Below, piece by piece: positions 24,719-33,744 of a DNA stretch of 41,767 nt. The translations under genes and the position numbers were made by a program. Within the stretch, counting starts at the first letter, position 1. Every line of letters begins with the position of its first letter. Origin of the DNA: Bacillus sp. ISL-18 (GTDB taxonomy: Bacteria > Bacillota > Bacilli > Bacillales > Cytobacillaceae); assembly GCF_018613415.1 (NCBI RefSeq), contig NZ_JAGGQG010000015.1, positions 1 to 41,767 of the forward strand, given 5' to 3'. The notes under the pieces are model-generated. The model made no database searches and had not been told where the DNA came from. It saw only the letters and a list, made by a program, of their open reading frames with translations.

Positions 24719-25432
24719 ATGAAAACAACCCCAAAATATACAATAGTGGAAGATTATTTAATTAATAGGATTAATACGGGGGAACTAAAAGTTGGTGATC
24801 AGATTGAAACGGAAGAACAGCTAGCTGAACTCTTTGGTTACAGTAGAATGACCATAAATAAAGCTCTAAATAGGCTTGTTGAAAAAAAACAAATCACACG
24901 GATTTCTGGAAAAGGCAGCTTTGTATCTTCCTCGCATGTTACCAAGTCACTGGAAAGTCAATCTAGTTTCACAGAAGATATGAAGAGTATCGGGCTATTA
25001 CCAGGATCTAAGCTCCTTACCTATGAACTAATAAAATCGAACGAGATCCCTGTAATCTCAAAAAAATTAAATTTAAAAGAAAATATTTTTGTTCATCATT
25101 TTGTTCGATTACGGACCGGAAATGGTACTCCCATCGCTATAAGCTATAACTATGTATCTACGGAAGTCCTGCCTGCCATCAATGTAGAATCTTTAAATCA
25201 TTCCTTTTATGATTACTTGAAATCGTTAGGCTATACTGTACTTGGCAGTGAATTAGAGATGGAGGCCGTTTTGCCTACCGCTGAACAGAAAAAACTATTG
25301 CAAATTGACCAAGGGGCCCTTCTGAAATCAAAAGCGATAACTACCGTTTCATTTAATGGTAAGGAAAGCATACTTGGTTATTTTGAGACTTTTTATAATG
25401 GAAATATCTATACATATAAATTTAATAAGTAA
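24719..25432 (+). CDS. GntR family regulator, HutC/UTRA type
   Basis: A 237-residue regulator. The winged helix-turn-helix is at residues 1-70 (LKVGDQIETEEQLAELFGYS, then RMTINKALNRLVEKKQITR and GKGSFV). A UTRA ligand-binding domain runs from about residue 85 to the end (FVHHFVRLRTGNGTPIAISY; the ending GYFETFYNGNIYTYKF). UTRA domains bind sugar phosphates or amines, which suits a sensor for the imported adduct. It is divergent from the PTS/deglycase operon, with two identical operator candidates between. AAAGGGG precedes the ATG and a terminator follows. Confidence 0.92.
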   Translation: MKTTPKYTIVEDYLINRINTGELKVGDQIETEEQLAELFGYSRMTINKALNRLVEKKQITRISGKGSFVSSSHVTKSLESQSSFTEDMKSIGLLPGSKLLTYELIKSNEIPVISKKLNLKENIFVHHFVRLRTGNGTPIAISYNYVSTEVLPAINVESLNHSFYDYLKSLGYTVLGSELEMEAVLPTAEQKKLLQIDQGALLKSKAITTVSFNGKESILGYFETFYNGNIYTYKFNK

Positions 25433-25466
25433 TTTATCACAAGTAGTTGGATATCTCCTTATAAAG

Positions 25467-25506
25467 AAAAAGGGTGAACACCTTCAGCTGGTGTTTCACC
25501 CTTTTT
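25467..25506 (+). terminator. Rho-independent terminator of the gntR gene
   Basis: AAAAAGGGTGAACACC-TTCAGCT-GGTGTTTCACCCTTTTT: a long stem with T5. A mutated copy lies at 28633-28678. Confidence 0.9.
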
Positions 25507-25630
25507 CTTATCACCTATTTGATGGGAGAAATGAAGAAAAGCTCCATTTCTAAAAGTTTATTATTCATTAAATATGATGATAAATAAAATATTGTCCCTT
25601 ACCAAAGCCACTCGGTACAAAGTAATCACA

Positions 25631-25786
25631 TTAGTTATTAAGTTGTTTTTTTATTTCCTTAAGTTCGGACCTTAGAGCCTTTACTTGCTTAGAATTATCA
25701 ATGCCAACACTAACTGCATATGCAATGATAAGAAATAGAACAACTAAACCAATAAAACCATAAAATAAAGTTAAAATAATCCCCAT
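25631..25786 (-). CDS. Small single-span membrane protein, 51 residues
   Basis: ATG at 25786 with GGGGTGA 7 nt upstream. Residues 3-27 form one membrane helix (LTLFYGFIGLVVLFLIIAYA), followed by a charged amphipathic tail (NSKQVKALRSELKEIKKQLN) that looks like a short coiled coil. No family recognised. The clean frame, good ribosome-binding site and sensible topology argue that it is real. Confidence 0.6.
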   Translation of the reverse strand: MGIILTLFYGFIGLVVLFLIIAYAVSVGIDNSKQVKALRSELKEIKKQLNN

Positions 25787-25990
25787 AACTTTGTCACCCC
25801 GAAATATATAAACTATTACAACATTACCATAAAACGGTAAATAAGTGACATATATTTTGTTTTTCTATACTCTTTTCGTATATGATTGTTGCTAATACAG
25901 GGTTATTTAATGTTAGTAATACACAAATTCCTCTGAATCAATTATTACATAATTCCGAGAATGATGGTAAATTAAGGAAGAGGTGATTTT

Positions 25991-26188
25991 ATGAAAAGAA
26001 TACCGAAATATAAATTTAATTTTATTGTTTCATTTATTTTTCTGGTTATAGGTATTATCCTTTTAAAAATACTTCCTAACGCAATTCCTACTCTTCTTAT
26101 TTTTGGCTATTTCCTTCTTTATTACTTGGGAACTGGTATTTCTCATTTAATTAAACAAAGAAAGCATACCAACTCACCTATGGATTAA
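25991..26188 (+). CDS. Small two-span membrane protein, 65 residues
   Basis: GAGGTGA lies 5 nt before the ATG. A basic N-terminus (MKRIPKYKFN) is followed by two membrane helices (IVSFIFLVIGIILLKILP and LLIFGYFLLYYLGTGI) and a basic, polar tail. This is the pattern of many small Bacillus membrane proteins of unknown role. It has no operon partner; the 51-residue gene at 25631 is divergent, 204 bp away. Confidence 0.6.
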   Translation: MKRIPKYKFNFIVSFIFLVIGIILLKILPNAIPTLLIFGYFLLYYLGTGISHLIKQRKHTNSPMD

Positions 26189-26707
26189 ACATAAGAGGAG
26201 AACCATCTCTTTTTTTGAGTTGAGGATCTTGAGTTATCCTGACATACTACTTGTTTAAAACTATCTGAATCCCCCATTTAAATTTTTCTAGATATAGTCA
26301 ATATTAATACAATTAATACTTTTTCAACTAGACTGCCCTGCCCAGCTTGTACAAAAAGAAAAGCCGCCTTCAATTGATGGCAGCACACCTCTTCAAAAAT
26401 CAGTTTTTATAAATAAAATTCAACTATTATACAACAATTACTAATCCTTGTTTTACAAAGAAAGACAGGACCCGCATGGAATCCTGCCTTCTTGAAGGGG
26501 AATGCTCCTTATTTTCGTTCGCTTAGGACTCTTTCTTTGATAAACACCTCATTTTTTAAAATGTTAGTGTTTGGATAAAGAGTGATCTTTGTTCAAGCTA
26601 ACCATCCCCTTGTATTCTTTATATGTTTCTCAACGTATAATGATCGGATGACGGTAGAACGTTAGGAAGCTGATCAATTGAAACGGAACTTGTCTGCGAC
26701 AGACACC
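26189..26707. other. Intergenic stretch with one repeat copy
   Basis: Apart from the dispersed repeat at 26323-26400 and a weak inverted pair (GACAGGA/TCCTGCC near 26464-26491), I see nothing; no ORF with a ribosome-binding site. Confidence 0.4.
26323..26400 (+). repeat. Dispersed intergenic repeat, copy 7
   Basis: TTCAACTAGACTGCCCTGCC, then AAAGAAAAGCCGCC and the complementary GGCAGC, ending near CTCTTCAAAAAT. It matches the left half and central stem of the family. Confidence 0.55.
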
Positions 26708-27829
26708 TCATTTGAATAGTTGATGATTTTCATCATCACTTTTTGTTCCCCTTCGAATAGTATAATACCCGTTTTTGTGGATAAATAAAGCCATTTTAAT
26801 TAAATAAAATTTTCTTTTTAATGATACGGTTGTTCCTGTCATTAATGATTCACAACACCGTTGGTTGTGACCGGACATTCTGGTCCTTTTTTTTAGGTTA
26901 CCTGAAACAAGGATTGAACCAAGAATGACGATTATCGCACCGATAGCAAATTGTAAGCTAATTGGGGTGCCTATGAAGATCATTTCAGTTACAATCGCCC
27001 AAAAAACATAGGTATTATTTAGGGATTGACCTTTAGCAGTACCGATTAAATGAATGGATGTGTAGTATAAAGAATAGTTGGCGGTACCTAATAATCCTGC
27101 AATAACAATGATCCATACGATGTTGGATGACGCTACTTGTAATGCGAAATGATGCCCATGTAGGAATGGAACAATTAATAATCCATAGCAGAGTGCAGAG
27201 GTCATCTGTCTTATATTAACCGCATATAGTGGAACGACCTCTTTTCCTTTCATTCCCCAGTCACTAATCACTCCTTCTAATCCCCAAAATACGGCGGCAC
27301 CTAATGCAAATAAAATTCCGATGTAAAAGTGACGATCGACGGTAACCTCCGATGGAGAATATGCTAATATAATCACACCGACTATACTCAAAAAAACGCC
27401 GAGCCAAGTACTCTTGCTGGCTTTTTCCTTCAAAAAAATGAAAGCAAGCAAAGCACCTATTCCAGGGAATATAGAAGAAATACTTGCCGCATAAGTTACT
27501 CCTACATATTGAATACTAAGAAAATAAGAGGTCATTGCTAAAGGACCGCCGACCACTCCTCCTAAAACTAAAATCGCTCCACTCTTTGTTTTCAGTAATT
27601 TTAATACATTCAAAAATTCGCCCTTTGCAATCATTAACAATGATATCCAAAGTGCTGAGAAAAAGTCATGCATGAAAGCGGCTATAATTGGTGCAAGTAA
27701 CACATTCTGTTTAAACGGTGTACTAGCAATTATGATGCCAATGATCACCGTGTCGATTCCCCAAGTAATTGCTGAAGTTCCACCTAGGAGTGTACCCATT
27801 CTAGCTTTTTTAATTTTTTTTACATTCAT
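26708..27829 (-). CDS. EamA/DMT family transporter with unusual C-terminal tail
   Basis: A drug/metabolite transporter with two EamA repeats and about ten membrane segments: GGTSAITWGIDTVIIGIII opens repeat 1 and GAAVFWGLEGVISDWGMKG opens repeat 2. The ORF extends 28 codons upstream, but AGAGG is placed for the ATG at 27829 (373 residues). The fold ends around GAIIVILGSILVSGNLKKR, where most relatives stop. The last ~60 residues (from MSGHNQRCCES) are polar, not protein-like, and probably come from loss of the original stop codon. Substrate unknown. Confidence 0.8.
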   Translation of the reverse strand: MNVKKIKKARMGTLLGGTSAITWGIDTVIIGIIIASTPFKQNVLLAPIIAAFMHDFFSALWISLLMIAKGEFLNVLKLLKTKSGAILVLGGVVGGPLAMTSYFLSIQYVGVTYAASISSIFPGIGALLAFIFLKEKASKSTWLGVFLSIVGVIILAYSPSEVTVDRHFYIGILFALGAAVFWGLEGVISDWGMKGKEVVPLYAVNIRQMTSALCYGLLIVPFLHGHHFALQVASSNIVWIIVIAGLLGTANYSLYYTSIHLIGTAKGQSLNNTYVFWAIVTEMIFIGTPISLQFAIGAIIVILGSILVSGNLKKRTRMSGHNQRCCESLMTGTTVSLKRKFYLIKMALFIHKNGYYTIRRGTKSDDENHQLFK

Positions 27830-28521
27830 TAACTTAACCTCTTTTCCAAAAATCATTTCCTGGAAACCGGCCAAATTAATCGTCAGCTTTAAATCTGACA
27901 AATAATTCCACATGCTATTAAACTATCAATCTCACTATTAAAAAACTTATTTAGTGAGATTCGGAAAAGGGATATGCATGTCACATTTGTTCGCACCGCT
28001 CGAAAATACAGAATGGCCGCACGGTTTCCATTCCATATCCCTTCTTTTGCCGGCTGGAAATGTATTTTTTTTATTTGTCTGCACAGAATAAAGACTTTTT
28101 TAAGTCAAGCAAGATTAGGCTCCAAATGTTGCTTCACCTTTAGTTCCTGATTTTGATTTTCCTGTGCATGATCAGGCAGTAATATATATTGGAGGACAAA
28201 GAAGATTGTTTACACAATATAAACGAGGAAAAATACACCTCTACCTAAAAGTTGAGGATAAACAAGATTTTTTAAGGTTTTCCAATACCTAATTTGTAAG
28301 GATAGATCCGGGGAAATGGATTTTCAGTATGTACCGAAAATGGTTTTAAATAAAATGAATGGATGGAAAAAGAGCCCATTGAAAAATATCGATAGAGGAT
28401 TAATACAGGATAATAGATTTAGTGAGCAAAAACATACACGTTTGATTGAGGGCGGCTTTGTTGTAAAATCTCAAAGGCAACTTATTAATTATACATATTT
28501 TTATTCCTCCATGTCAAATAT
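27830..28521. other. Intergenic stretch upstream of the EamA gene
   Basis: Contains coding-looking scraps on the plus strand without support, such as a 28-codon frame from a TTG at 28206 (FTQYKRGKIHLYLKVEDKQD), preceded by GGAGG about 10 nt away. I cannot assign a gene. It may be debris from the same event that left the GntR 3' fragment at 28522. Confidence 0.3.
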
Positions 28522-28572
28522 TTCGAGACTTTTTATATTGGTAATATTTATACAAATAAATTTAATAAATGA
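28522..28572 (+). pseudogene. Remnant of a second GntR/UTRA regulator (3' end)
   Basis: Reads FETFYIGNIYTNKFNK then TGA, against FETFYNGNIYTYKFNK then TAA at the end of the gntR gene (25432). The DNA after the stop also matches (GAATTTATCACA, GGATCTCC), up to a mutated copy of the same terminator. Upstream the frame is broken. A decayed duplicate of the regulator's end. Confidence 0.7.
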
Positions 28573-28632
28573 ATTTATCACAGTGTTCGGATCTCCCCCC
28601 ACTATGAGTTCACTCCTAAAAGTCAAAATTAA

Positions 28633-28678
28633 AAAGGGTGCCCACCTTCAATTGGTGTATCACCCTTCTACTTATCCA
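28633..28678 (+). terminator. Mutated copy of the gntR terminator
   Basis: AAAAAGGGTGCCCACCTTCA then ATTGGTGTATCACCCTT: the stem is imperfect and the T-run is interrupted, compared with 25467-25506. Confidence 0.6.
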
Positions 28679-28780
28679 CATAGTGAAAAAATTTAAGATT
28701 TTGTGCATTTTTCATAGAAACAAGCTTTTCTCTTCGGTAAATATCTACTAATCCCTTACCTTATTCATAAAATCTTTCGT

Positions 28781-28843
28781 TAGTGGTTGGGTTACGCCTA
28801 AAGTAAAAACGCTAGAATCAAAGTAAAGATTCAAGCGTTTTTA
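28781..28843. repeat. Terminator-bearing repeat, copy B
   Basis: GTGGTTGGGTTACGCCTAAA then GTAAAAACGCTAGAATCA and its complement. Same block as 17519-17584, here downstream of a minus-strand gene. Confidence 0.55.
28804..28842 (-). terminator. Terminator of the aminopeptidase gene
   Basis: On the minus strand AAAAACGCTTGAATC pairs with GATTCTAGCGTTTTT (one bulge); it lies 22 bp after the stop and ends in TTTTTAC. Confidence 0.8.
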
Positions 28844-28863
28844 CTGATTATCTTATTTTCTTA

Positions 28864-30243
28864 TTAATCTACTGGGCGGTTTTCAAAATCGTATTCCACT
28901 GACGCTGGACTTACATGTGCACGATCAAGAGCCGGCGTATCGGGACGAACAATTTGATAGGCTGAGGCTCCAACGATTGAAGTAGCTTGCTGCAGCTTTT
29001 CTTTACTGATATGCTCAATCGTATCTGTTGGTTTGTGATACTGAGGTTCAACAGGTGAATGAATAAATAAAGCAGAAGGTATGCCAACGTCATGGAATGG
29101 CTGATGGTCACTTCTTCCTAACTGACCATACGGCACGGCCACATCATACATTCTCGAGGAGGCCGACGCTCCTAAGTCAGTAACAAGATTTTTATGACCG
29201 TCAATGGTGTACATAATCAGTCCACCTAATGGATTGTCTTCTCCTGCCTCTGCCCCACCAATCATATCCATTTGGAAGTGGGCAACCATGCGGTCGATAT
29301 CACTCTTTGGAAGTTGTGATACATAAAAGGATGAACCCATCATCCCTCTTTCTTCAGAACCGAATGTCAGGAAGCGGACTTCTGTATCAATCGGAGTATT
29401 AACAAAAATCCGTGCCAGCTCCAATACGGCTGAAACTCCGGAAGCATCATCATTTGCTCCTGGTCCATTAGGAACGGAGTCATGGTGTGCTCCAATCGTG
29501 ACAATCTGTCCTGTGTCCTTGTTCTTGTTAGGCTTTAATTTAGCCTCAACTACATAGGATGTTTTCTTAATTTTTTCGATTTCAACATCTAAGGTGGCAG
29601 TAACAGCACCGTTCTTTAATTTTTCGACCAATTCCTGCCCTTGTGCTTGGGTAATAGCCACGGCGGGAATTTCTCCATTGGCTTGGCCAAAGTTATTACC
29701 ATCAGGACTGTTGTTATACATAAGTACCCCAGCTGCACCTTTAGCGGCTACATTTTTCACTTTTTCAAGGAACGTTATATCTCCCCGCTCAATCAAGGCA
29801 ATTTTCCCACTAACATTATCCGGAATCGTATCAGCTATTGCTTTTCCAACATTGACGAGCTCTGCGGTTACATTTCCACTTCCACTGCCGCTAAAGGCAC
29901 GCCCATTTAAATCTACTCCTTCAACTTTAGCCCATTGTCGATTCGTCTTATAATCATAGATCGGGAACGGTATTCTTCTCGTTTCGAGTCCCAAGCTTTT
30001 AAACTGGCCTTCTATGTACTCAACCCCGCGAACCTCTCCCGCGGTACCCGCTTCCCTTGGCACTGATGATAGATACTTAATCGTATTGTACATATTCTCC
30101 GCGCTGATTTTTTTGATAACCTTGTTGTCAAAAGCTGTGGATGCTTGTGCATTTGGGGCAACATTTGTCTGAGCATACACCACCCCTGAAGATAAAAGCA
30201 TACCTATTGCTAGCACCGTGATCATCGTTTTCTTCCGAAACAT
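28864..30243 (-). CDS. ywaD: Secreted M28 family aminopeptidase with PA domain (YwaD-like)
   Basis: A 459-residue exported zinc aminopeptidase, close in length to B. subtilis YwaD (455). The signal peptide spans residues 1-24 (ITVLAIGMLLSSGVVYA). A protease-associated (PA) domain lies at about 120-225, and the M28 domain from 230. Predicted metal ligands and catalytic residues: His253 (GAHHDS), Asp265 (GANDDASG), Glu297/Glu298 (GSEERG), Asp326 (MDMIGG) and His403 (QYHKPTD). It would trim N-terminal residues from peptides outside the cell. GGGGGAG precedes the ATG. Confidence 0.92.
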   Translation of the reverse strand: MFRKKTMITVLAIGMLLSSGVVYAQTNVAPNAQASTAFDNKVIKKISAENMYNTIKYLSSVPREAGTAGEVRGVEYIEGQFKSLGLETRRIPFPIYDYKTNRQWAKVEGVDLNGRAFSGSGSGNVTAELVNVGKAIADTIPDNVSGKIALIERGDITFLEKVKNVAAKGAAGVLMYNNSPDGNNFGQANGEIPAVAITQAQGQELVEKLKNGAVTATLDVEIEKIKKTSYVVEAKLKPNKNKDTGQIVTIGAHHDSVPNGPGANDDASGVSAVLELARIFVNTPIDTEVRFLTFGSEERGMMGSSFYVSQLPKSDIDRMVAHFQMDMIGGAEAGEDNPLGGLIMYTIDGHKNLVTDLGASASSRMYDVAVPYGQLGRSDHQPFHDVGIPSALFIHSPVEPQYHKPTDTIEHISKEKLQQATSIVGASAYQIVRPDTPALDRAHVSPASVEYDFENRPVD

Positions 30244-30439
30244 GAAACTCCCCCTTTGATAAGTGATACTCTTCTATTATTCCAATTTTGGAAATTATAG
30301 TAAATAATAATCGTTTTATAAAATCCTAGAAATTCCGATATAATGCGCTAAAGACTGAAACCTTCATCGCAAGAATTTGTAGTTTTGGTAAGAAATCCCG
30401 AGCGGCCTATGTTATATTACTCTCGTCGGGATAGAGGCT

Positions 30440-30550
30440 ATGCTGGTAGAACCAAATGAGAGAACCACTTTAACCAACATGGTCATTAAAAAATATAAAG
30501 TTATCCTGGAAAAACTGTACATTAATCGTTTTAGAATCGGGAGACTATAA
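30440..30550 (+). CDS. Possible small ORF, 36 residues
   Basis: ATG at 30440 with GAGG only 2 nt upstream (weak spacing). The frame, open from about 30394, reads MLVEPNERTTLTNMVIKKYK and VILEKLYINRF. It is basic and helix-like, but there is no known family. It lies in a 433-bp gap before the PAP2 gene in which I see nothing else; it may be a peptide, a remnant or chance. Confidence 0.25.
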   Translation: MLVEPNERTTLTNMVIKKYKVILEKLYINRFRIGRL

Positions 30551-30677
30551 GATTAATGTATGAGATTCCTAAAAATAGGGTAAATCCTAAGACACGGTGA
30601 ATCTAACAATAAGCGTACATAAAACATCAAGAGAACAGAGAATTGTTTCTTATTATTTACATTAGAGATGAGGCCTG

Positions 30678-31340
30678 ATGATGAATTTAAAAAAGCAGCT
30701 TTTCATTGCCTTTATATTAAGTTTCGTCGCCCTTTTGGGATTTGGGATTATGGCGCTGCTGGTTAGTAAACATACCATACTTACCTTTGACGGAAACATC
30801 ATTTCTTTTATTCAAGGTTTTGAAGCACCCATGCTTACCACTATTATGAAATTTTTCTCATTTATTGGTGGAACAATACCAGTAATCTTGATTTCCCTTT
30901 TTTCCATTGTTTTTCTGTATAAGGTATTAAAACATCGTTCAGAACTTGTATTATTTATTGCCGTGATCCTAGGTGCTAATGTTCTCTTTGTAACATTAAA
31001 GCAGCTGTTTCACAGAGCCCGGCCTGATTTACATCGCTTAGCCCAAGCAAGTAATTACAGTTTCCCTAGTGGTCATGCAACGATGGCGTTTGCGTTATAT
31101 GGAGTTCTAACCTTCCTGCTGTGGCGGCATATTTCTACCCGATTGGGGCGGACCCTTTTAATTATTTTAAGTGGATTTATAATTGCAGCTATAGGAATAA
31201 GCCGGATTTATTTAGGAGTTCATTATCCTAGTGATATAATCGCTGGTTACTTTATGAGTGCCTTTTGGCTTACCTTTGCGATTGGTTTTTATCAAAGATA
31301 TAAGGAAAGACATTATCGACAAAAACAAGCGAATGAATAG
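30678..31340 (+). CDS. PAP2 family phosphatase
   Basis: A 220-residue integral membrane phosphatase with six membrane segments. All three motifs are present: Lys108-x6-Arg115-Pro116 (KQLFHRARP), PSGH at 130-133, and SR-x5-H-x3-D (SRIYLGVHYPSD; Arg176, His182, Asp186). It probably dephosphorylates a lipid phosphate (phosphatidylglycerol phosphate or undecaprenyl pyrophosphate) outside the membrane, like YodM/PgpB-type enzymes. The ORF begins ATGATG, and GATGAGG lies close before it. A strong terminator follows. Confidence 0.92.
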   Translation: MMNLKKQLFIAFILSFVALLGFGIMALLVSKHTILTFDGNIISFIQGFEAPMLTTIMKFFSFIGGTIPVILISLFSIVFLYKVLKHRSELVLFIAVILGANVLFVTLKQLFHRARPDLHRLAQASNYSFPSGHATMAFALYGVLTFLLWRHISTRLGRTLLIILSGFIIAAIGISRIYLGVHYPSDIIAGYFMSAFWLTFAIGFYQRYKERHYRQKQANE

Positions 31341-31341
31341 G

Positions 31342-31378
31342 AAAAGGAATAGCTCCGAATCCGAGGCTATTCCTTTTT
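31342..31378 (+). terminator. Rho-independent terminator of the PAP2 gene
   Basis: AAAAGGAATAGC-(loop)-GCTATTCCTTTTT, directly after the stop codon. Confidence 0.9.
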
Positions 31379-31697
31379 ACCACTAGTTATATACGAAGGA
31401 CGTTTAGGATAGGTTGTAATTGTGGATGGTTCTATGCAAATCAATTCCTTGTAAAATAAATTTTAATGAGTCGTTTACTTTTGAAATAGTACCACTTATT
31501 CTATTGACATCATTCATTTTAAGGAATTTTTAATAAAATACTAACGTATTCTTAGGATTTTACTGCTATTTTAAATATGGGAGACTATTTTGTATTTACG
31601 TCACTAGAAAAAAATAAATACGACCTACTCCTCTTCTGGATTAGGTCATTTCAATTCATTTCATTCTTACTACATAAATTAATTAAAAGACGAGAGG

Positions 31698-31790
31698 ATG
31701 TTTAGGTATATGAAACATCTTGTAATGGGACTCATGATCATAAGCACATTAATGATAATAGAGGTAATCTGCGTTGAACTATTCTATTGA
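31698..31790 (+). CDS. Possible tiny membrane peptide
   Basis: Two in-frame ATGs (31698 and 31710) follow GAGAGG; the second gives a 26-residue hydrophobic peptide, MKHLVMGLMIISTLMIIEVI then CVELFY. It ends one base before the stop of the convergent TVP38 gene. It may be a small membrane peptide; no family known. The preceding 350 bp hold only a GACCTA/TAGGTC hairpin near 31620-31650. Confidence 0.35.
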   Translation: MFRYMKHLVMGLMIISTLMIIEVICVELFY

Positions 31791-31791
31791 A

Positions 31792-32421
31792 TTAACGCTG
31801 CTTTGTTTTAGGTACCTTCCGATAAACCCACATAATGTTCATGACTAACATACTCACTAAATAAAGAACGTACAGGAAAACTGAAAACCGGATATTATGC
31901 TGGAAGCTTGCTCCTGCAAAGGATAAAAATACTATGTTAGGTATTTTTCCAATAACAGAAGCCCCAAAAAATACTTTCCAATTCACTGTACATAGGCTGC
32001 AGCCAATATTCACGGCTATGGCAGGGATAATGGGGATTAATCGTGCAATAAAAATCGCCATAAACGCATTGTCTTTCAGCTGATTCTGATATTTTTGTGC
32101 TTTTGGATATTTCTTCAACTTTCGTTGAGCCCATTGTCGATACCCATACCTCATAAGAAAAAAGAACAAGACAGTTCCGATCATGGATCCTGTAAGGGTA
32201 ACGATACTCCCTTTCACCGGTCCAAAAACCGCTCCAATCATGCCAGCCGTTACAGGGAATGGGATGATTGGAAAAAAGACGCATAAAGAAAGCAGCAGTA
32301 GACTCATCACCATTGCAGGGAAACCGCCTTGGGTAATCATCAGGATAAGCGTGCTTTTTTCTCTAATTCCTAAACCTATGATACTAACTAGTAAGATAAC
32401 GATCATGAGTTTTTTGACCAT
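31792..32421 (-). CDS. TVP38/TMEM64 (VTT/DedA-like) membrane protein
   Basis: A 209-residue membrane protein of the VTT-domain family. The signature region is visible as FPVTAGMIGAVFGPVKGSIV, GSMIGTVLFFFLMRYGYRQW, FIARLIPIIPAIAVNIGCSL and GKIPNIVFLSFAGAS. GGGGGT is well placed for the ATG at 32421; an upstream start (15 codons) lacks a site. Relatives act in lipid scrambling or membrane homeostasis; no specific role is evident here. Confidence 0.88.
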   Translation of the reverse strand: MVKKLMIVILLVSIIGLGIREKSTLILMITQGGFPAMVMSLLLLSLCVFFPIIPFPVTAGMIGAVFGPVKGSIVTLTGSMIGTVLFFFLMRYGYRQWAQRKLKKYPKAQKYQNQLKDNAFMAIFIARLIPIIPAIAVNIGCSLCTVNWKVFFGASVIGKIPNIVFLSFAGASFQHNIRFSVFLYVLYLVSMLVMNIMWVYRKVPKTKQR

Positions 32422-32714
32422 TTTGACCCCCAAAAGGAATTGTTCCTTAAATCCTTTATACCTCAATTAATTACCTTTTGAAATATAATCCCCTGTTATT
32501 CATAATTTTTACCACGCAGTACGCACTGATTGTATTTGCCTTAATTTTACTTCTTATGTGGTTTTTGGGAAAGAACAATATAAATATTCAGTTGTTTATG
32601 CCTTGTTTATAAATTTAGTACTCTATTGAATCCAATCCCACGCACCATTGTAACTATTTATAACCACTTACCATTAGTTCCTAAAGACCATAAATCCATT
32701 AGCGAAAATAACTA

Positions 32715-32982
32715 ATTGTCGAAGTGCATCGGAAGAATGAACTCATCGCAGCGTCATTACAAATACATATTGAAGCCCAAATAATGGAGGTATCGTGCTT
32801 AGCTGAATGAGTTACTGGATGTGAAATTGTCGCTATCACGATTTAAGTCGGAGATTCTGAATTTAGCTGGGGGGCTGATGGCAAATGAAGCTGCTGATAA
32901 GGGTTTTGCCATTAAACGACTGCTCGAAAACTTGGAGTTGGTTGAGAATAGCGACGAAATGACCAAAAATATTAAATTGTAA
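32715..32982 (+). pseudogene. Unidentified gene remnant with one frameshift
   Basis: Two joined frames read like a helical protein: IVEVHRKNELIAASLQIHIE then AQIMEVSCLAE, and after a one-base shift LNELLDVKLSLSRFKSEILN, GGLMANEAADKGFAIKRLLE and NLELVENSDEMTKNIKL to a stop. There is no start or ribosome-binding site. It is richer in G and C than the flanks. No family recognised; it may be the C-terminal part of a mobile-element protein. Confidence 0.4.
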
Positions 32983-33023
32983 ACCCTCGGTGTTGAAAAA
33001 TCCCGATCGTATTTAAAAAGTCA

Positions 33024-33079
33024 GAACCCAAGTAAAAAATGACCGGGCCTTGTGGTCTGGTCATTTTTTACTTGGGTTC
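33024..33079. terminator. Long near-perfect inverted repeat
   Basis: Arms of 21 bp (GAACCCAAGTAAAAAATGACC and its exact complement) around a 14-nt partly paired centre. It can act as a terminator in both directions; it closes off the remnant at 32715-32982. Confidence 0.75.
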
Positions 33080-33228
33080 CTATTTTTAAATCACTCAAAC
33101 GACTCTTCTTCAACATCAAGTATTTGCTTAGGGATTTTTGCACCTTTAATTTATAATTAAAATTGAGAATTATTTTTACCTAGTTACCTAATTTATTTAA
33201 AATTATCATTTACAACAGAGGTGCCACA

Positions 33229-33612
33229 ATGAAGGAAATGCAGACATTTTTAAGAAAATATCATGAAGAAATGAACTGGGAAATTAATAATGAAAGTTAT
33301 GAGAAAACACGTGCTTCCCTTTTGAACAACTATATGCTCCTAACCACTGAGGTAGCTGAAGTAGCAGAAGAACTTAGAAAGGCTTTTAATTTTACCCATA
33401 GCCATATCTTAAATGGAATGAATGAAAGTGAAGCTTTTGATTTAGCGAAAGAAAATGCAAAAGAAGACTTAGGGAAGGAATTTGCTGATTGCTTAGCCTA
33501 TATGATTAAATTTGCGAATTACTTTGATATTGATTTGGAAGAAAGCTTTTACAAAAAGATGGATGAAGTCAGAAATCGCAAAAATAGGGATGTTAGTTTG
33601 TCTAGAAAATAA
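33229..33612 (+). CDS. MazG-like NTP pyrophosphohydrolase family protein
   Basis: A 127-residue all-helical protein of the MazG/dUTPase-like superfamily, which hydrolyses nucleoside triphosphates to monophosphates, often to clean up abnormal nucleotides. The metal-binding ExxE...ExxD pattern is present as E44-VA-E47 and E84-FA-D87. The ~35-residue spacing between the pairs is longer than usual because of an inserted loop (NFTHSHILNGMNESEAF). GAGGTG is 6 nt before the ATG. Stand-alone gene. Confidence 0.72.
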   Translation: MKEMQTFLRKYHEEMNWEINNESYEKTRASLLNNYMLLTTEVAEVAEELRKAFNFTHSHILNGMNESEAFDLAKENAKEDLGKEFADCLAYMIKFANYFDIDLEESFYKKMDEVRNRKNRDVSLSRK

Positions 33613-33744
33613 AACTTTTCAAAGTTAGTTGTTATGAAGAGCTGAGAAAAGACGTGGTTCCATTTATTTAGTCATGCGCCATACCTGAATAAAAGTTGTA
33701 TTAAAGGGTAATATACCTCTAAAACATGTATGAGGTGATGGAAC

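Noticed and set aside
30340..30660. Riboswitch in the leader of the PAP2 gene
   Set aside because: The long leader and some inverted pairs suggested one, but no known riboswitch core (lysine, M-box, S-box, purine) fits and no terminator/antiterminator is seen.
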